Source: Sciscionella sediminilitoris (GTDB lineage: Bacteria > Actinomycetota > Actinomycetes > Mycobacteriales > Pseudonocardiaceae). From it: 64,000 nucleotides of DNA. How positions within the stretch are numbered: position 1 is the first letter of the stretch; every line of letters starts with the position of its first letter. The notes under the pieces were generated by a model. It saw only the letters and a program-made list of their open reading frames with translations. It was not told where the DNA came from and made no database searches. Below, piece by piece: positions 16,425 through 24,900 of this stretch. The translations under genes and the position numbers were made by a program. The stretch covers positions 248,001-312,000 of the forward strand of contig NZ_JALM01000009.1 in NCBI RefSeq assembly GCF_000737195.2, in the 5' to 3' direction.

Positions 16425-17461
16425 CCGCGGTGATCGCCGACTGGTCGGCGGTGTCCCCGTTCGGGATCGGGCGCACCGCGTTCACCGAGGGGCTGCGCGC
16501 GGGCACCGATCCGGTGCGCGAACTCGCCGCGGAGTGGGATTCCCCGGACGAGCGCGCCGGAGTGCTCACCGAGTTCGACGCGCGCGCGGTGCTCGGCAAG
16601 AAGGGAACCCGTTCCATGGACCGGGTGACCGCGCTGACCGTGACCGCGATGCGTGAACTCACCGAGCAGGCGCTGGACGCCGAACGCACCGCGATCGTGC
16701 TCGGCACCACCACCGGAAGCGCGCAGAGCATGATGGAGTTCACCGGTTCCTCGCTCACCGGCGCGGAACCCTTCCACGTGGATCCCGCGCTGATGCCCAA
16801 TGTCGTGATGAACTGCGCCGCGGGCCGGTGCGGGATCTGGTACGGCATCAAGGGGCCGAACACCACGGTGGCCGGTGGGCGCGCTGCGGGGCTGCAGGGG
16901 CTGCAGTACGCCGTGCGGCTGCTCGCCGCCGACCGCGCCGACACCGTGCTCTGCGGTGCGGCCGAGGAATACTCCCGCGCCCGCGCCTGGCTCGAACGGC
17001 ATGCGCGTTCCCTCGAGGAGTCCCCGGAATACGGCGCACCGCTCGGCGAGGGCGCGGCGCTGTTCACCGTGTGCCGCGAGGCCGAGAACGCGCTCGCCGA
17101 GATCCTCTCGGTGCGCTCCCGGGTCGTGCTGGACGGGGATCCGCGCACCGCCCTGCTCGCCTGCCTGCGCGGCGCCCTCGAGGAAGCGGGCACCCGGCCC
17201 GGGGATGTGGCCGCCGTGGTGTCCTCCGGTGCGACCGGGCTCACCGGCCACGCCGAACGGGCCGCGCTCACCGAACTGTTCACCGAGCAGGCACGCGGCC
17301 GGGTACCGGAGGTCGCCGGGTTCGGGGACCTCGGGGCGAGCTCGTCGGCCTTCGGGCTCGCCGCACTGCTTGCCACCCCGGGAACGGCGGGCGAGCTCGC
17401 CGTGCTCAGCAACGTCGACCGGGACGGCGCGGTCGGTGCGGCCGTGCTGCGGATGCGCTGA
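16421..17461 (+). CDS. Inactive ketosynthase homologue (chain-length-factor-like)
   Basis: 346 residues with the ketosynthase fold (LGKKGTRSMDRVTALT near 58-73, MNCAAGRCGIWYGIKGPNTT near 130-149). The active-site Cys is replaced: the equivalent segment is TTVAGGRAAG. The HGTGT motif is also lost (SSGATGLTGH). It therefore resembles a chain-length factor, controlling chain length as the non-catalytic half of a heterodimer. With the truncated homologue at 13766 it makes two candidate CLFs for two intact ketosynthases. ATGA overlaps on both sides show tight coupling. Confidence 0.85.
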   Translation: MTAVIADWSAVSPFGIGRTAFTEGLRAGTDPVRELAAEWDSPDERAGVLTEFDARAVLGKKGTRSMDRVTALTVTAMRELTEQALDAERTAIVLGTTTGSAQSMMEFTGSSLTGAEPFHVDPALMPNVVMNCAAGRCGIWYGIKGPNTTVAGGRAAGLQGLQYAVRLLAADRADTVLCGAAEEYSRARAWLERHARSLEESPEYGAPLGEGAALFTVCREAENALAEILSVRSRVVLDGDPRTALLACLRGALEEAGTRPGDVAAVVSSGATGLTGHAERAALTELFTEQARGRVPEVAGFGDLGASSSAFGLAALLATPGTAGELAVLSNVDRDGAVGAAVLRMR

Positions 17462-17811
17462 TGGCCGCACTGCTGGAGGCGCCGCTGGTGCTGCGGGAGC
17501 ACACCGAGGACCGCGCCGTGGCGAGCTTCGCCATCGGTGCGGAGGAACCCGTGTTCGCCGGGCACTACCCGGATTTCCCGATCCTGCCCGGGGTGTTGCT
17601 GCTCGACTGCGTGCACCGGGTGGTCCGGGAAACCGCACCCGGTCCGGTCGAACTGTCCGCAGTGGACAGTTGCCGGTTCACCGGCGCGGTGTATCCGGGC
17701 GAGACCGTGACCGTGACGCTGCAGTGGAAGGGCGAGCAGGTGAGTGCGACGGTCCACAGTGGAGAACAACAGGCGGCGAAGATGAAACTGACCTATCGGG
17801 GTGTGCCGTGA
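17461..17811 (+). CDS. 3-hydroxyacyl-ACP dehydratase subunit with the catalytic His
   Basis: 116-residue single hotdog domain of the FabZ/FabA group. It contains FAGHYPDFPILPGV (about 31-44), which aligns with the FabZ catalytic-His loop GHFPxxPxxPGV. The FabZ catalytic Glu (in LILEAMAQ) is replaced here by Asp (LLLDCVHR). The adjoining hotdog gene has the opposite pattern, so the two probably form one heterodimeric active site removing water from beta-hydroxyacyl-ACP to give the enoyl chain. It begins on the last base of the upstream stop. Confidence 0.88.
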   Translation: MAALLEAPLVLREHTEDRAVASFAIGAEEPVFAGHYPDFPILPGVLLLDCVHRVVRETAPGPVELSAVDSCRFTGAVYPGETVTVTLQWKGEQVSATVHSGEQQAAKMKLTYRGVP

Positions 17812-18242
17812 TCGGGGCCGAGCGGATCCGGGAACTGCTGCCGCACCGGCACCCGATCCAGCTCGTGGACCGGGTGCCCGAGGTCGAGCCGGGAACCTGG
17901 CTGCGCGCGGAGAAAGCGGTCACCGCGAACGAACCGTGGGACTGCGCGAACGGGTACCCGGCCGCGCTGCTCATCGAGTCCTGGGGACAGTCCGCCGCGC
18001 TGCTCGCCGCGCTCGAACAGGACCGCCTCGGCCCGGGCACGGTGCTGCTGTTCGGCGGCATGTCCAAGGTGCGTTTCCACCGTCCTGTCGCGGTGGGCGA
18101 AACCCTCGAACACCACGTCCGGATCGCCCGCGACCTCGGCGAGACCGTGCTCTTCGAGGGGCACACCGAGTGCGCGGGACAGACCGTGCTCGAGATCGGC
18201 CAGGCGGTGCTCGCCTTCCGCCCCGGTGCCGAACTGAACTGA
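17808..18242 (+). CDS. 3-hydroxyacyl-ACP dehydratase subunit lacking the catalytic His
   Basis: 144 residues from GTG 17808 (overlapping the upstream stop). The N-terminal LLPHRHPIQLVDRV and NEPW are classic FabZ. The loop that should read GHFPxxPxxPGV is shortened to ANGYPAAL, removing the catalytic His, while the Glu in LLIESWGQSA is retained where FabZ has LILEAMAQ. That is complementary to the preceding gene, which keeps His but not Glu. I infer a heterodimeric dehydratase. Alone this protein should be inactive. Confidence 0.88.
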   Translation: MIGAERIRELLPHRHPIQLVDRVPEVEPGTWLRAEKAVTANEPWDCANGYPAALLIESWGQSAALLAALEQDRLGPGTVLLFGGMSKVRFHRPVAVGETLEHHVRIARDLGETVLFEGHTECAGQTVLEIGQAVLAFRPGAELN

Positions 18243-18256
18243 CCGAAGGAGTTCTC

Positions 18257-18952
18257 ATGCCGAAGAAGAAGGTGCGCTGGTATTTCTCCCTGCGCAGCCC
18301 GTACTCCTGGTTCGCCTACCGGGAACTGCGCGCCGAGTACCCGTGGCTGCTGGACCGGATGGAGTGGCTGCCCTACTGGGAACCCGATGCGGCCACCGGT
18401 GAACTGCTCGCGGAGCGAGGTATCCAGCTGGCGCTGACCGAGATGCCGCGCGCCAAGAACCTTTACATTCTGCAGGATGCGAAGCGCACCGCCCGGGCCC
18501 GCGGGCTGGAGATCGCGTGGCCGGTGGACCGGAATCCCTGCTGGGAGCTACCGCATCTGGGCTACCTCGCGGCCCAGGAAGCGGGCCATGGCGCGGAGTT
18601 CGTGGACGCGGCCTACCGGGCGCGGTGGGAACAGGGGCGGAACATCTGCTCGGTGGAGGTGCTCGCCGAGATCGCCGGGGAACTCGGACTGGACGCGGCG
18701 GCGATCGCCGGTGCCGCGCAGGAGGAACGCCTGCGGGAACGGGGCGTGGAACTGCTCGCGGCCGGGGAGCGTGACGGCGTGTTCGGAGTGCCGTTCTTCC
18801 TGTACGGCAGGGAAAAGTTCTGGGGCGTGGAACGGCTCGGTGCCTTCGCCGCCCTGGTGGCGGCGGACCCCGCGACCGAACCGGAGGCCGTGTCCGTGCC
18901 CGCTGGGCCGGAGCTGGTGCTCGACGGCGGGCACGCGGGAGGCTGCGGCTGA
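18257..18952 (+). CDS. DsbA/2-hydroxychromene-2-carboxylate isomerase-like protein
   Basis: 231 residues with a thioredoxin-like N-terminus in which the redox CxxC is replaced by Ser (YFSLRSPYSWF, residues 9-19), as in GST-kappa/HCCA isomerases, and a C-terminal VFGVPFFLYG. The family carries out cis-trans or related isomerisations, classically with glutathione. Actinomycetes lack glutathione, so a different chemistry is likely. Polyene and cinnamoyl-lipid clusters contain comparable isomerases, which suggests it isomerises a double bond of the polyene chain. The ATG has a good ribosome binding site (GAAGGAG) 14 bases after the dehydratase stop. It is the last gene of the PKS operon. Confidence 0.85.
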   Translation: MPKKKVRWYFSLRSPYSWFAYRELRAEYPWLLDRMEWLPYWEPDAATGELLAERGIQLALTEMPRAKNLYILQDAKRTARARGLEIAWPVDRNPCWELPHLGYLAAQEAGHGAEFVDAAYRARWEQGRNICSVEVLAEIAGELGLDAAAIAGAAQEERLRERGVELLAAGERDGVFGVPFFLYGREKFWGVERLGAFAALVAADPATEPEAVSVPAGPELVLDGGHAGGCG

Positions 18953-18972
18953 TCGCCGACGGGAACAGGAAA

Positions 18973-19004
18973 GGGCCGCCCTGCCAAGGGGAGCAGGGCG
19001 GCCC
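18973..19004. terminator. Strong GC hairpin between convergent genes
   Basis: GGGCCGCCCTGC (18973-18984) and GCAGGGCGGCCC (18993-19004) form a perfect 12-bp stem with an 8-base loop. It lies between the end of the PKS operon and the convergent regulator gene. No T-tract, as is common in high-GC actinobacteria. Confidence 0.75.
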
Positions 19005-19021
19005 AGCCGCATCCACAGTCC

Positions 19022-19978
19022 CTAGATCAGGCCGAGCCGCGCCGCGGTGGCACCGGCCTGGAACCGGCTGCGGGATTCGAGCACCTTCATGGTGGAGGCG
19101 ACGTCATTGCGGACCGTGCGCACGCTGACCCCGAGCCGGCGTGCCACCGCGTCATCGGTGAGTCCATCGGAGAGCAGCGAGAGCACGCTCTCCAGGCGGT
19201 CGGTGCCGCCGTCCATCCCCGCCGGGGTCATCGAACCGCGGGTGCGCGCGCCCTGGCACCACAACCGTTCCGCCGCCGTGTAGAGGGTGCCGAGCGCCCG
19301 CTCGTCCCACTGCACTTCCACGACCCCGGCGCTGTCGATGGTCACCGCTACGCGCTTGTCGATCAGTACCGCCCAGGCGGGCACCTTGGCGACGAACCGG
19401 GGTGCCGCGCAGCGGTTGTCCAGCCAGCGCGCGTAGTCCTCCGCGGGGCCGAGCTGCATCAGCTCGGCTGCCCAGATCGGGCGCAGCGTGACATTGCGGC
19501 GCAGGGCCGATTCGGCGAGCTGGGCGGAGAACTCCACCGCGCCGGGGACATAACGCGGGACCAGGAAGGTGATCTCCTCGTCGGCCCCGGTCGCGTAGCG
19601 TTCCACGGTGGCCGCCATCTCGTCGAAGCCGCGCAGCCCCTTGTTGTGCCGGTACTGCTCGGCGTAGCGGTCGCGCAGCGCGATGACCCCCTGCACCCCG
19701 CCGAACCGGGACCGCATCACATCCTCGTCCAGCTTGCGGAAACAGCGCAGCACGAGCGCGGGAAGGGCGAGCGCGGGTTCGACCGCGCGGTAGGCCCCCG
19801 CCTTGTCCGCCGATGCGGTCACCAGGCCGTCCGCGCGCATCTGGCCGAGGTGATCGGCGACCTCGGCCAGCGGCCAGCCGAGCGCGTCCGAGAGTTCCTC
19901 GGGGCTCCAGCGGGAATGCCGTAGCATCGTTCGATAGACCACGTCGGTATTGCCGGTGAGTCCGATATCAGTCTTCAC
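19022..19978 (-). CDS. Transcriptional regulator with TrmB-like N-terminus and LuxR-type C-terminal HTH
   Basis: 318 residues. The N-terminal 60 residues form a winged-helix (VYRTMLRHSRWSPEELSDALGW ... DGLVTAS) like TrmB/helix-turn-helix regulators. The middle resembles phospholipase-D-like sensor regions of that group. The C-terminus has a LuxR/GerE helix-turn-helix (LSLLSDGLTDDAVARRLGV ... TVRNDV). There is no phosphoacceptor domain and no Walker motif, so it is not a typical response regulator or LAL protein. Its place at the end of the PKS operon marks it as a likely cluster-specific activator. The inverted repeats at 11223-11244 are candidate targets. Confidence 0.85.
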   Translation of the reverse strand: MKTDIGLTGNTDVVYRTMLRHSRWSPEELSDALGWPLAEVADHLGQMRADGLVTASADKAGAYRAVEPALALPALVLRCFRKLDEDVMRSRFGGVQGVIALRDRYAEQYRHNKGLRGFDEMAATVERYATGADEEITFLVPRYVPGAVEFSAQLAESALRRNVTLRPIWAAELMQLGPAEDYARWLDNRCAAPRFVAKVPAWAVLIDKRVAVTIDSAGVVEVQWDERALGTLYTAAERLWCQGARTRGSMTPAGMDGGTDRLESVLSLLSDGLTDDAVARRLGVSVRTVRNDVASTMKVLESRSRFQAGATAARLGLI

Positions 19979-20239
19979 GTCCGTACCCCTCGTGCGATGG
20001 TCAGCCCCGGTGTGCCGTGGGTCGGTGCGGCCGGGCTGGATCAGATGCCGGGTTGAGTGACACCCCTAGAGCCACCCAGCCCGGCCACGCCGGTCGCTAA
20101 CCCTCAGCAATGAAGTTAACTGACAGCTATCCTCGATGGGGCCGAGTCTTACCGAATTGGGGTACTTTGTCAACTGCCAGCAAATCTGTAATACTAAGAA
20201 TTAGCTGTCGGTGATCGAGTGAAGACGGGAGGTGCGGGC
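19979..20239. promoter_or_regulatory. AT-rich divergent regulatory region upstream of the XRE gene
   Basis: The plus-strand promoter candidate is TTGTCA (20167-20172), a 16-bp spacer and TAATAC (20189-20194). Two near-identical motifs, GTTAACTGACAGC (20115-20127) and GTCAACTGCCAGC (20169-20181), are direct repeats. GACAGCTA (20122-20129) is also inverted at 20202-20209 (TAGCTGTC). One motif overlaps the -35, which fits autoregulation by the XRE protein. This is the least GC-rich stretch in the cluster. Confidence 0.6.
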
Positions 20240-20674
20240 GTGGCCGAGGAGGACCAGGAACGGCCGGTGTTGGCGACGAGGCTGGACCAGCTGTTTCGAA
20301 CCGCTCGCCCTGGGGGGAAGCGTTGGACCAATGCGGAAGTTGTCGCCGAGCTCAAACGCATTTCACCCGAACTTAAGGTCGGTCCGGTATATCTTTCCCA
20401 GATCCGTACGGGAAAGCGGACCAACCCGTCGCAGGAGCTGTTGAGCGCGCTCGCGAAGTTCTTCGGGGTGTCCGTCGCCTACTTCTTCGACGAGGAACTC
20501 GCCGATTCGGTGCTCAGTGAGCTGGCGGCGGTGGAGGCGATGCGGCAGTCTGGAGTACGGGCAGTGGCCATGCGCGCGGCGGGGCTGCGGGAGGAGAATC
20601 TCGAGGCCATCACCACGATCATGGACCAGTATCGGCAGATGCAGGGCCTGCCTCCGGTGACCGATTCGGAGTGA
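20240..20674 (+). CDS. XRE-family helix-turn-helix regulator
   Basis: 144 residues from GTG 20240, preferred to GTG 20219 because GGGAGG at 20227-20232 is well spaced. Residues about 10-80 form a lambda-repressor-like HTH (LATRLDQLF, then VGPVYLSQIRTGKRTNPSQELLSALAKFFGV, then YFF). The C-terminal part is helical (AAVEAMRQSG ... IMDQYRQMQG). The gene sits 4 bases before an ImmA/IrrE-type protease gene. In known systems the protease cleaves or inactivates its partner XRE repressor. A pathway switch for this cluster is therefore likely. Confidence 0.9.
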   Translation: MAEEDQERPVLATRLDQLFRTARPGGKRWTNAEVVAELKRISPELKVGPVYLSQIRTGKRTNPSQELLSALAKFFGVSVAYFFDEELADSVLSELAAVEAMRQSGVRAVAMRAAGLREENLEAITTIMDQYRQMQGLPPVTDSE

Positions 20675-20678
20675 TGAC

Positions 20679-21206
20679 ATGACCGATCCCGAGCAGCGGC
20701 ACGAACAGTTACGGCGGATCCGCGAGGAATGCGCGGGCCGGATCGCCGAACTCGACCTGCACGAGGCCCGGGATGTGCGGGCGTTGTGCGATCACCTCGT
20801 GGAGCTGCGCGGGCGGCCCATCCGGCTCGTCCCGCTCCCGCTTCCTGCCTCGCATCCGTGCGGGATGTGGGTCGCCGCGAGCGACGAGGACGTCATCTTC
20901 TACGACGCCAACACGACGAGCGCACACCAGGAGCACATCATCTTGCACGAGCTGGGGCATGTCATCTGTTGTCACCGGGGTTCCGGGATACTCGATGACG
21001 AGAGTGCACGAGCGTTGTTCCCGAACATCGACCCGCAGATCGTGCGCGACATGCTCGGTCGCGCCACCTATGACGATGTGCAGGAGCAGGAGGCCGAGAT
21101 CACCGCCTATCTGCTCGCGGAGCTCATCAAGGGACGACCGAGGGCGAACCCGAGCAGCCCGGAACGCGAACGCGCGATCGACCGCGTGGAACGCACCCTG
21201 GTCTAG
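20679..21206 (+). CDS. ImmA/IrrE-family metallopeptidase (ParH-like)
   Basis: 175 residues with the zinc motif HELGHVICCH (about 88-97, HExxH plus a downstream His) and a downstream acidic cluster (EQEAEITAYLL) that supplies the third metal ligand in this family. ImmA of Bacillus ICEBs1 and IrrE/DdrO of Deinococcus are models: the protease cleaves the XRE repressor encoded alongside. Codon 11 is TTA (20709-20711), rare at this GC content, so translation may depend on a bldA-like leucyl tRNA. It follows the XRE gene by 4 bases. Confidence 0.9.
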   Translation: MTDPEQRHEQLRRIREECAGRIAELDLHEARDVRALCDHLVELRGRPIRLVPLPLPASHPCGMWVAASDEDVIFYDANTTSAHQEHIILHELGHVICCHRGSGILDDESARALFPNIDPQIVRDMLGRATYDDVQEQEAEITAYLLAELIKGRPRANPSSPERERAIDRVERTLV

Positions 21207-21227
21207 GGATCGCCGCAGGCCGGATGA

Positions 21228-21872
21228 TCACCGCCGCCAGAACAGGTGGTGGCGCACCCCGCTCGGGCTGGGCACCACCTCGAGGTGGAACCGGTCGAGC
21301 AGTTCCTCGGGGGACTCCCAGAGCCGCAGCCCGGATCCGAGCCGTACCGGGGAGACCGCGATGTGCATGGTGTCGACCAGATCGGCGTCCAGGAACTCGC
21401 GAACGGTGCGGACACCGCCGCCGAGCCGCACATCCAGGCCCCCGGCCGCTTCCCGTGCCCGGTCCAATATCGCTGCCGGATCGCCCGCCACGAAGTGGAA
21501 GGTGGTGTCGGCGAGGGGGAACGAGGGCCGTTCGTGGTGGGTCAGCACGAAAACCGGGGTGCGAAACGGCGGCCGCTCGCCCCACCAGCCGCGCCATTCG
21601 TGATCGGGCCAGGGACCGCGCTGCGGCCCGAACTTGTTGCGCCCCATGATCTCCGCGCCGATACCGTGGTCGTAGTCCCTGGTGAAGTAGTCGTCGAGGC
21701 CCCGGCTGCCGCCCGGATCGGTGCGCATCGGCCAGCTCGCCGTGGCACCGGCCCAGGAGAACAGGCGCTCGGGTTCGACATGGCCGAACGGCCGCTCCAG
21801 GGTCTGGTCCGCGCCGGCCCCGATCCCGTCGCTGGAGACGTTGAAGTTCTGCACCCGCAGCAGTGCGGCCAT
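21228..21872 (-). CDS. Dihydrofolate reductase family protein (RibD C-terminal domain-like)
   Basis: 214 residues with the RibD_C/YyaP pattern: AEIMGRNKFGP near 77-87, VFVLTHHERPS near 108, a Gly-rich LGGGVRTVREFLDADLVD near 146-163 and LWES toward the C-terminus. Family members bind NADPH and reduce pterin-like or other substrates, and few are characterised. The gene lies 82 bp downstream of the KS-oxoamine synthase gene on the same strand and could be the last gene of that operon, or an unrelated neighbour. Confidence 0.85.
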   Translation of the reverse strand: MAALLRVQNFNVSSDGIGAGADQTLERPFGHVEPERLFSWAGATASWPMRTDPGGSRGLDDYFTRDYDHGIGAEIMGRNKFGPQRGPWPDHEWRGWWGERPPFRTPVFVLTHHERPSFPLADTTFHFVAGDPAAILDRAREAAGGLDVRLGGGVRTVREFLDADLVDTMHIAVSPVRLGSGLRLWESPEELLDRFHLEVVPSPSGVRHHLFWRR

Positions 21873-21954
21873 GGTCGTTCCTTTCGTCGGTGACGAACGG
21901 AGTGACCTCCCCGGCGGGCGGAACTCATCGCGGCACCGTCAGTACTTGCTCAGT

Positions 21955-24900
21955 TCAGCGCTTGCCCAGTTCCTCGCGCAGCACCGCCACCGTGTACTCC
22001 AGCTCCTCCTGGGTGTGCTCGCTGGTGATGAAGAACCGCAGCCTGGTCTGCCGTTCCTCCACGGCCGGATGCAGGATCGGATCGGCGAGGATGCCGCGTT
22101 CGTAGAGCCGGTGCGCGAGCCGGAGGGTGACGGCCGAATCACCGAGGATGACCGGAACCACCGGGGTGGGCACCTCCGGCCGGGTGGCGATCCCGGCGTC
22201 CTCGACGAGCTTGCCGAACAGCGCGGCGTTGTCCCGCAACCGGTGCAGCCGCTGCGGTTCGGCGTGCATCCGGCGCAGCGCGGCGAGTGCGGCCGCGGCG
22301 TTCGGCGGGGTCATTCCCGCGCTGTAGACGAAACCGGGAAGCGTGTACTTGAGCCAGTTCACGGTGCGCGCGGAACCCGCGAGGTAACCCCCGCAACTGG
22401 CAAGCGATTTGGAGAGGGTGCCCATCCACAGGTCGACCTGATCGCGGTCCACGCCGAAGTGCTCGCCGATCCCGCCACCGTGATAGCCGACGGTGCCGAT
22501 GCTGTGCGCCTCGTCGATGAGCAGCAGGGCCCCGTGCCTGCGTTTGAGCTCGATCAGCTCCGGAAGCGGGGCGAGGTCCCCGTCCATGCTGTAGACGCCC
22601 TCGGCCACGATCAGCACCCTGCGGAACCGTCCACGGGTCTGCTCGAGCAGATAGTCCAGCTGCTCGGTGTCGTTGTGCGCGAACGGGCGCCGCGTCGCCC
22701 CGGAGAGCGCGCAACCCTGCAGAATGCTGTCGTGGGCAAGGGAATCGTGCAGGATCAGGTCCCGGTTCCCGCACAGATGACCGATCGCGCTGACGTTCGT
22801 GGCGTGCCCGCTGACCAGGGTGAGACTGGCCTGGGTGCCGAGCAGCTCGGCGAGTTCCTTTTCGAGTTCCCTGGTCACCGGGCGCTCCCCGGCGAGCAGC
22901 CTGCTGCCGGAAACCGAGGAACCGTACCGGGAAACGGCATCGCGGACCGCGGCGTTCACCTCGGGGTCCCCGGAGAGGCCGAGGTAGTTGTAGCTGCTGA
23001 ACGAGTAGAACCGCCGCCCGTCGATCTCCGTGGTGTCCCGCAGATTCCCTTGGTGAGTACGGAAATACGGGTTCGGCATGCCGTTCCCGGAGATCTCGCT
23101 CAGCCGCCGCTCGATGGCCGCGACCTCGGGGAAGCTCTCGATGCGCGCGGTGTCCGGATCGTAGTGCGCGGCGGGCGCCGGTTCGCGTGCACCGGCTCCG
23201 TCCGGGGTACGGCCGCCGTCCGGGATGAGGCTGTCGATGGTGGGATCGCCGGTGTCGCTGACGGTGAACGGCAGCAGCGGCAGTCGATCGCGCACATTGG
23301 TCTGCAGTTCGTGCAGCATCAGCGAGTCGAAACCGAGGTTGCTGGCCAGCCGCTGGGTTCCGGAGAGCTCGGTGACCGGCAGCGCGCTGGTGCGGGCGAT
23401 CTCCTCGAGGATCACGGTGCGCGGATCGGTCTCCGGTCGCTCGGCCGCGGGCGGTTGCGGGGTCGTGGGGGCCGGTTGCGCGGTCGCGGTGACCTCGTCC
23501 AGGATCCAGTGCCGCTTCGGGAGCAGCGGGCTCGGCGGGAGCGTGCACGGTGCGGTGCGCGGGAATTCCAGGCGCAGCCCCGTTCCGCTGGTGGCCCGTT
23601 CGGCGAGCAGGCGCAGTTCGTCCGGTCGATCGGCGACCGGATCCCTTGCCACCACGGGATTTCCCGGTTCGGTGCTGCCGGTGCGCGCGGCCGGGCCGAG
23701 CTCCCCGGTCTCGCCGAGGCCCACCAGCCGGGCGGACTCCTCGAGGGTGGCAGCGGCCTCGGCGCTCGAATGCGCGGTGACGGCGAGGACCTCGGGCAAC
23801 GGGGTGCGCGCGGCCAGCGTCGCGGCGACACTGCGCAGTGCCGGACGCTCCGCCCGCAGTGTCCCGGCAAGTTCTGCCGCGTGCCTGGCGAGCCCGGCCC
23901 GGTCCTTGGCGGAGACGAGCAGCAGCTGCGGTTCGGCGGGCGCGGTCTCGGTCACCGGTTCATCGGCCCCGGACAGCACGATGTGCACGTTCGTCCCGCC
24001 GAACCCGAAGGCGCTGACCCCGGCCAGCCGCTCCCGGTTCTCCGGCCATGGCACCGGTTCGCCGGCCACCCGGAATCCGGCGGCGCCGAGTTCGAGCCCT
24101 TCGGCCGGTTCGAATCCCGGCTGCGGGGTGATCTCCCCGTGGTAGACGCTCAGCGCGCATTTGATCATCCCGGCGACCCCGGCCGCGCCGATCGAGTGGC
24201 CGAGGATCGCCTTCGCGGCCCCGAGATAGGTCTGCTGGGTCTCCGGTCCGCGCAGTTCGCGCAGTGCCCCGATCTCCACCGGATCCCCGGCGGCGGTCGC
24301 GGTCCCGTGCGCCTCGAGGTAGCCGAGCGTGCCCGGATCCACCCCGGCGTCCGCATAGGCCCGGCGCAGCGCGAGTATCTGACCGCGGTGCTGGGGCAGC
24401 ATATTGCCGACGACCTTGCCGTCATTGGCCATGCCGACCCCGCGCAGCACCGCGTAGACCCGGTCGCCTTCGGCGCGGGCGTCGGCGAGCGGGCGCAGCG
24501 CGAGCACCCCGGCGCCTTCCCCGAGCACGAAACCGTCGGCGCGCGCGTCGAACGGGCGGCACATTCCGGAGCGGGAGATCGCGCCGACCCGGCAGAGCCC
24601 GACCAGCAGATCCGGGGTGAGCACGAGCTGCGCGGCCCCGGCGAGCGCGATCCGGCAGCGCCCGGAACGCAGCGCGTGCACCGCCTCGGCGATCGCGGCG
24701 AGCCCGCCGGAGCACGCGGCGTCCAGCGAATAGCTCTCCCCGTGCAGCGCGAAGGCCGAGCTGACCGAACTCGGCCCCATGTTCATCAGCAGCCCGGCGA
24801 GCGCGGTGCCGTGCAGCGCGCCGACCCCGGTCACCCCGGACTCCGCGCCGGGCACCGGATTCCCGAACTCACCTCCGGCGAGCTGACGGGCCCGCACGTG

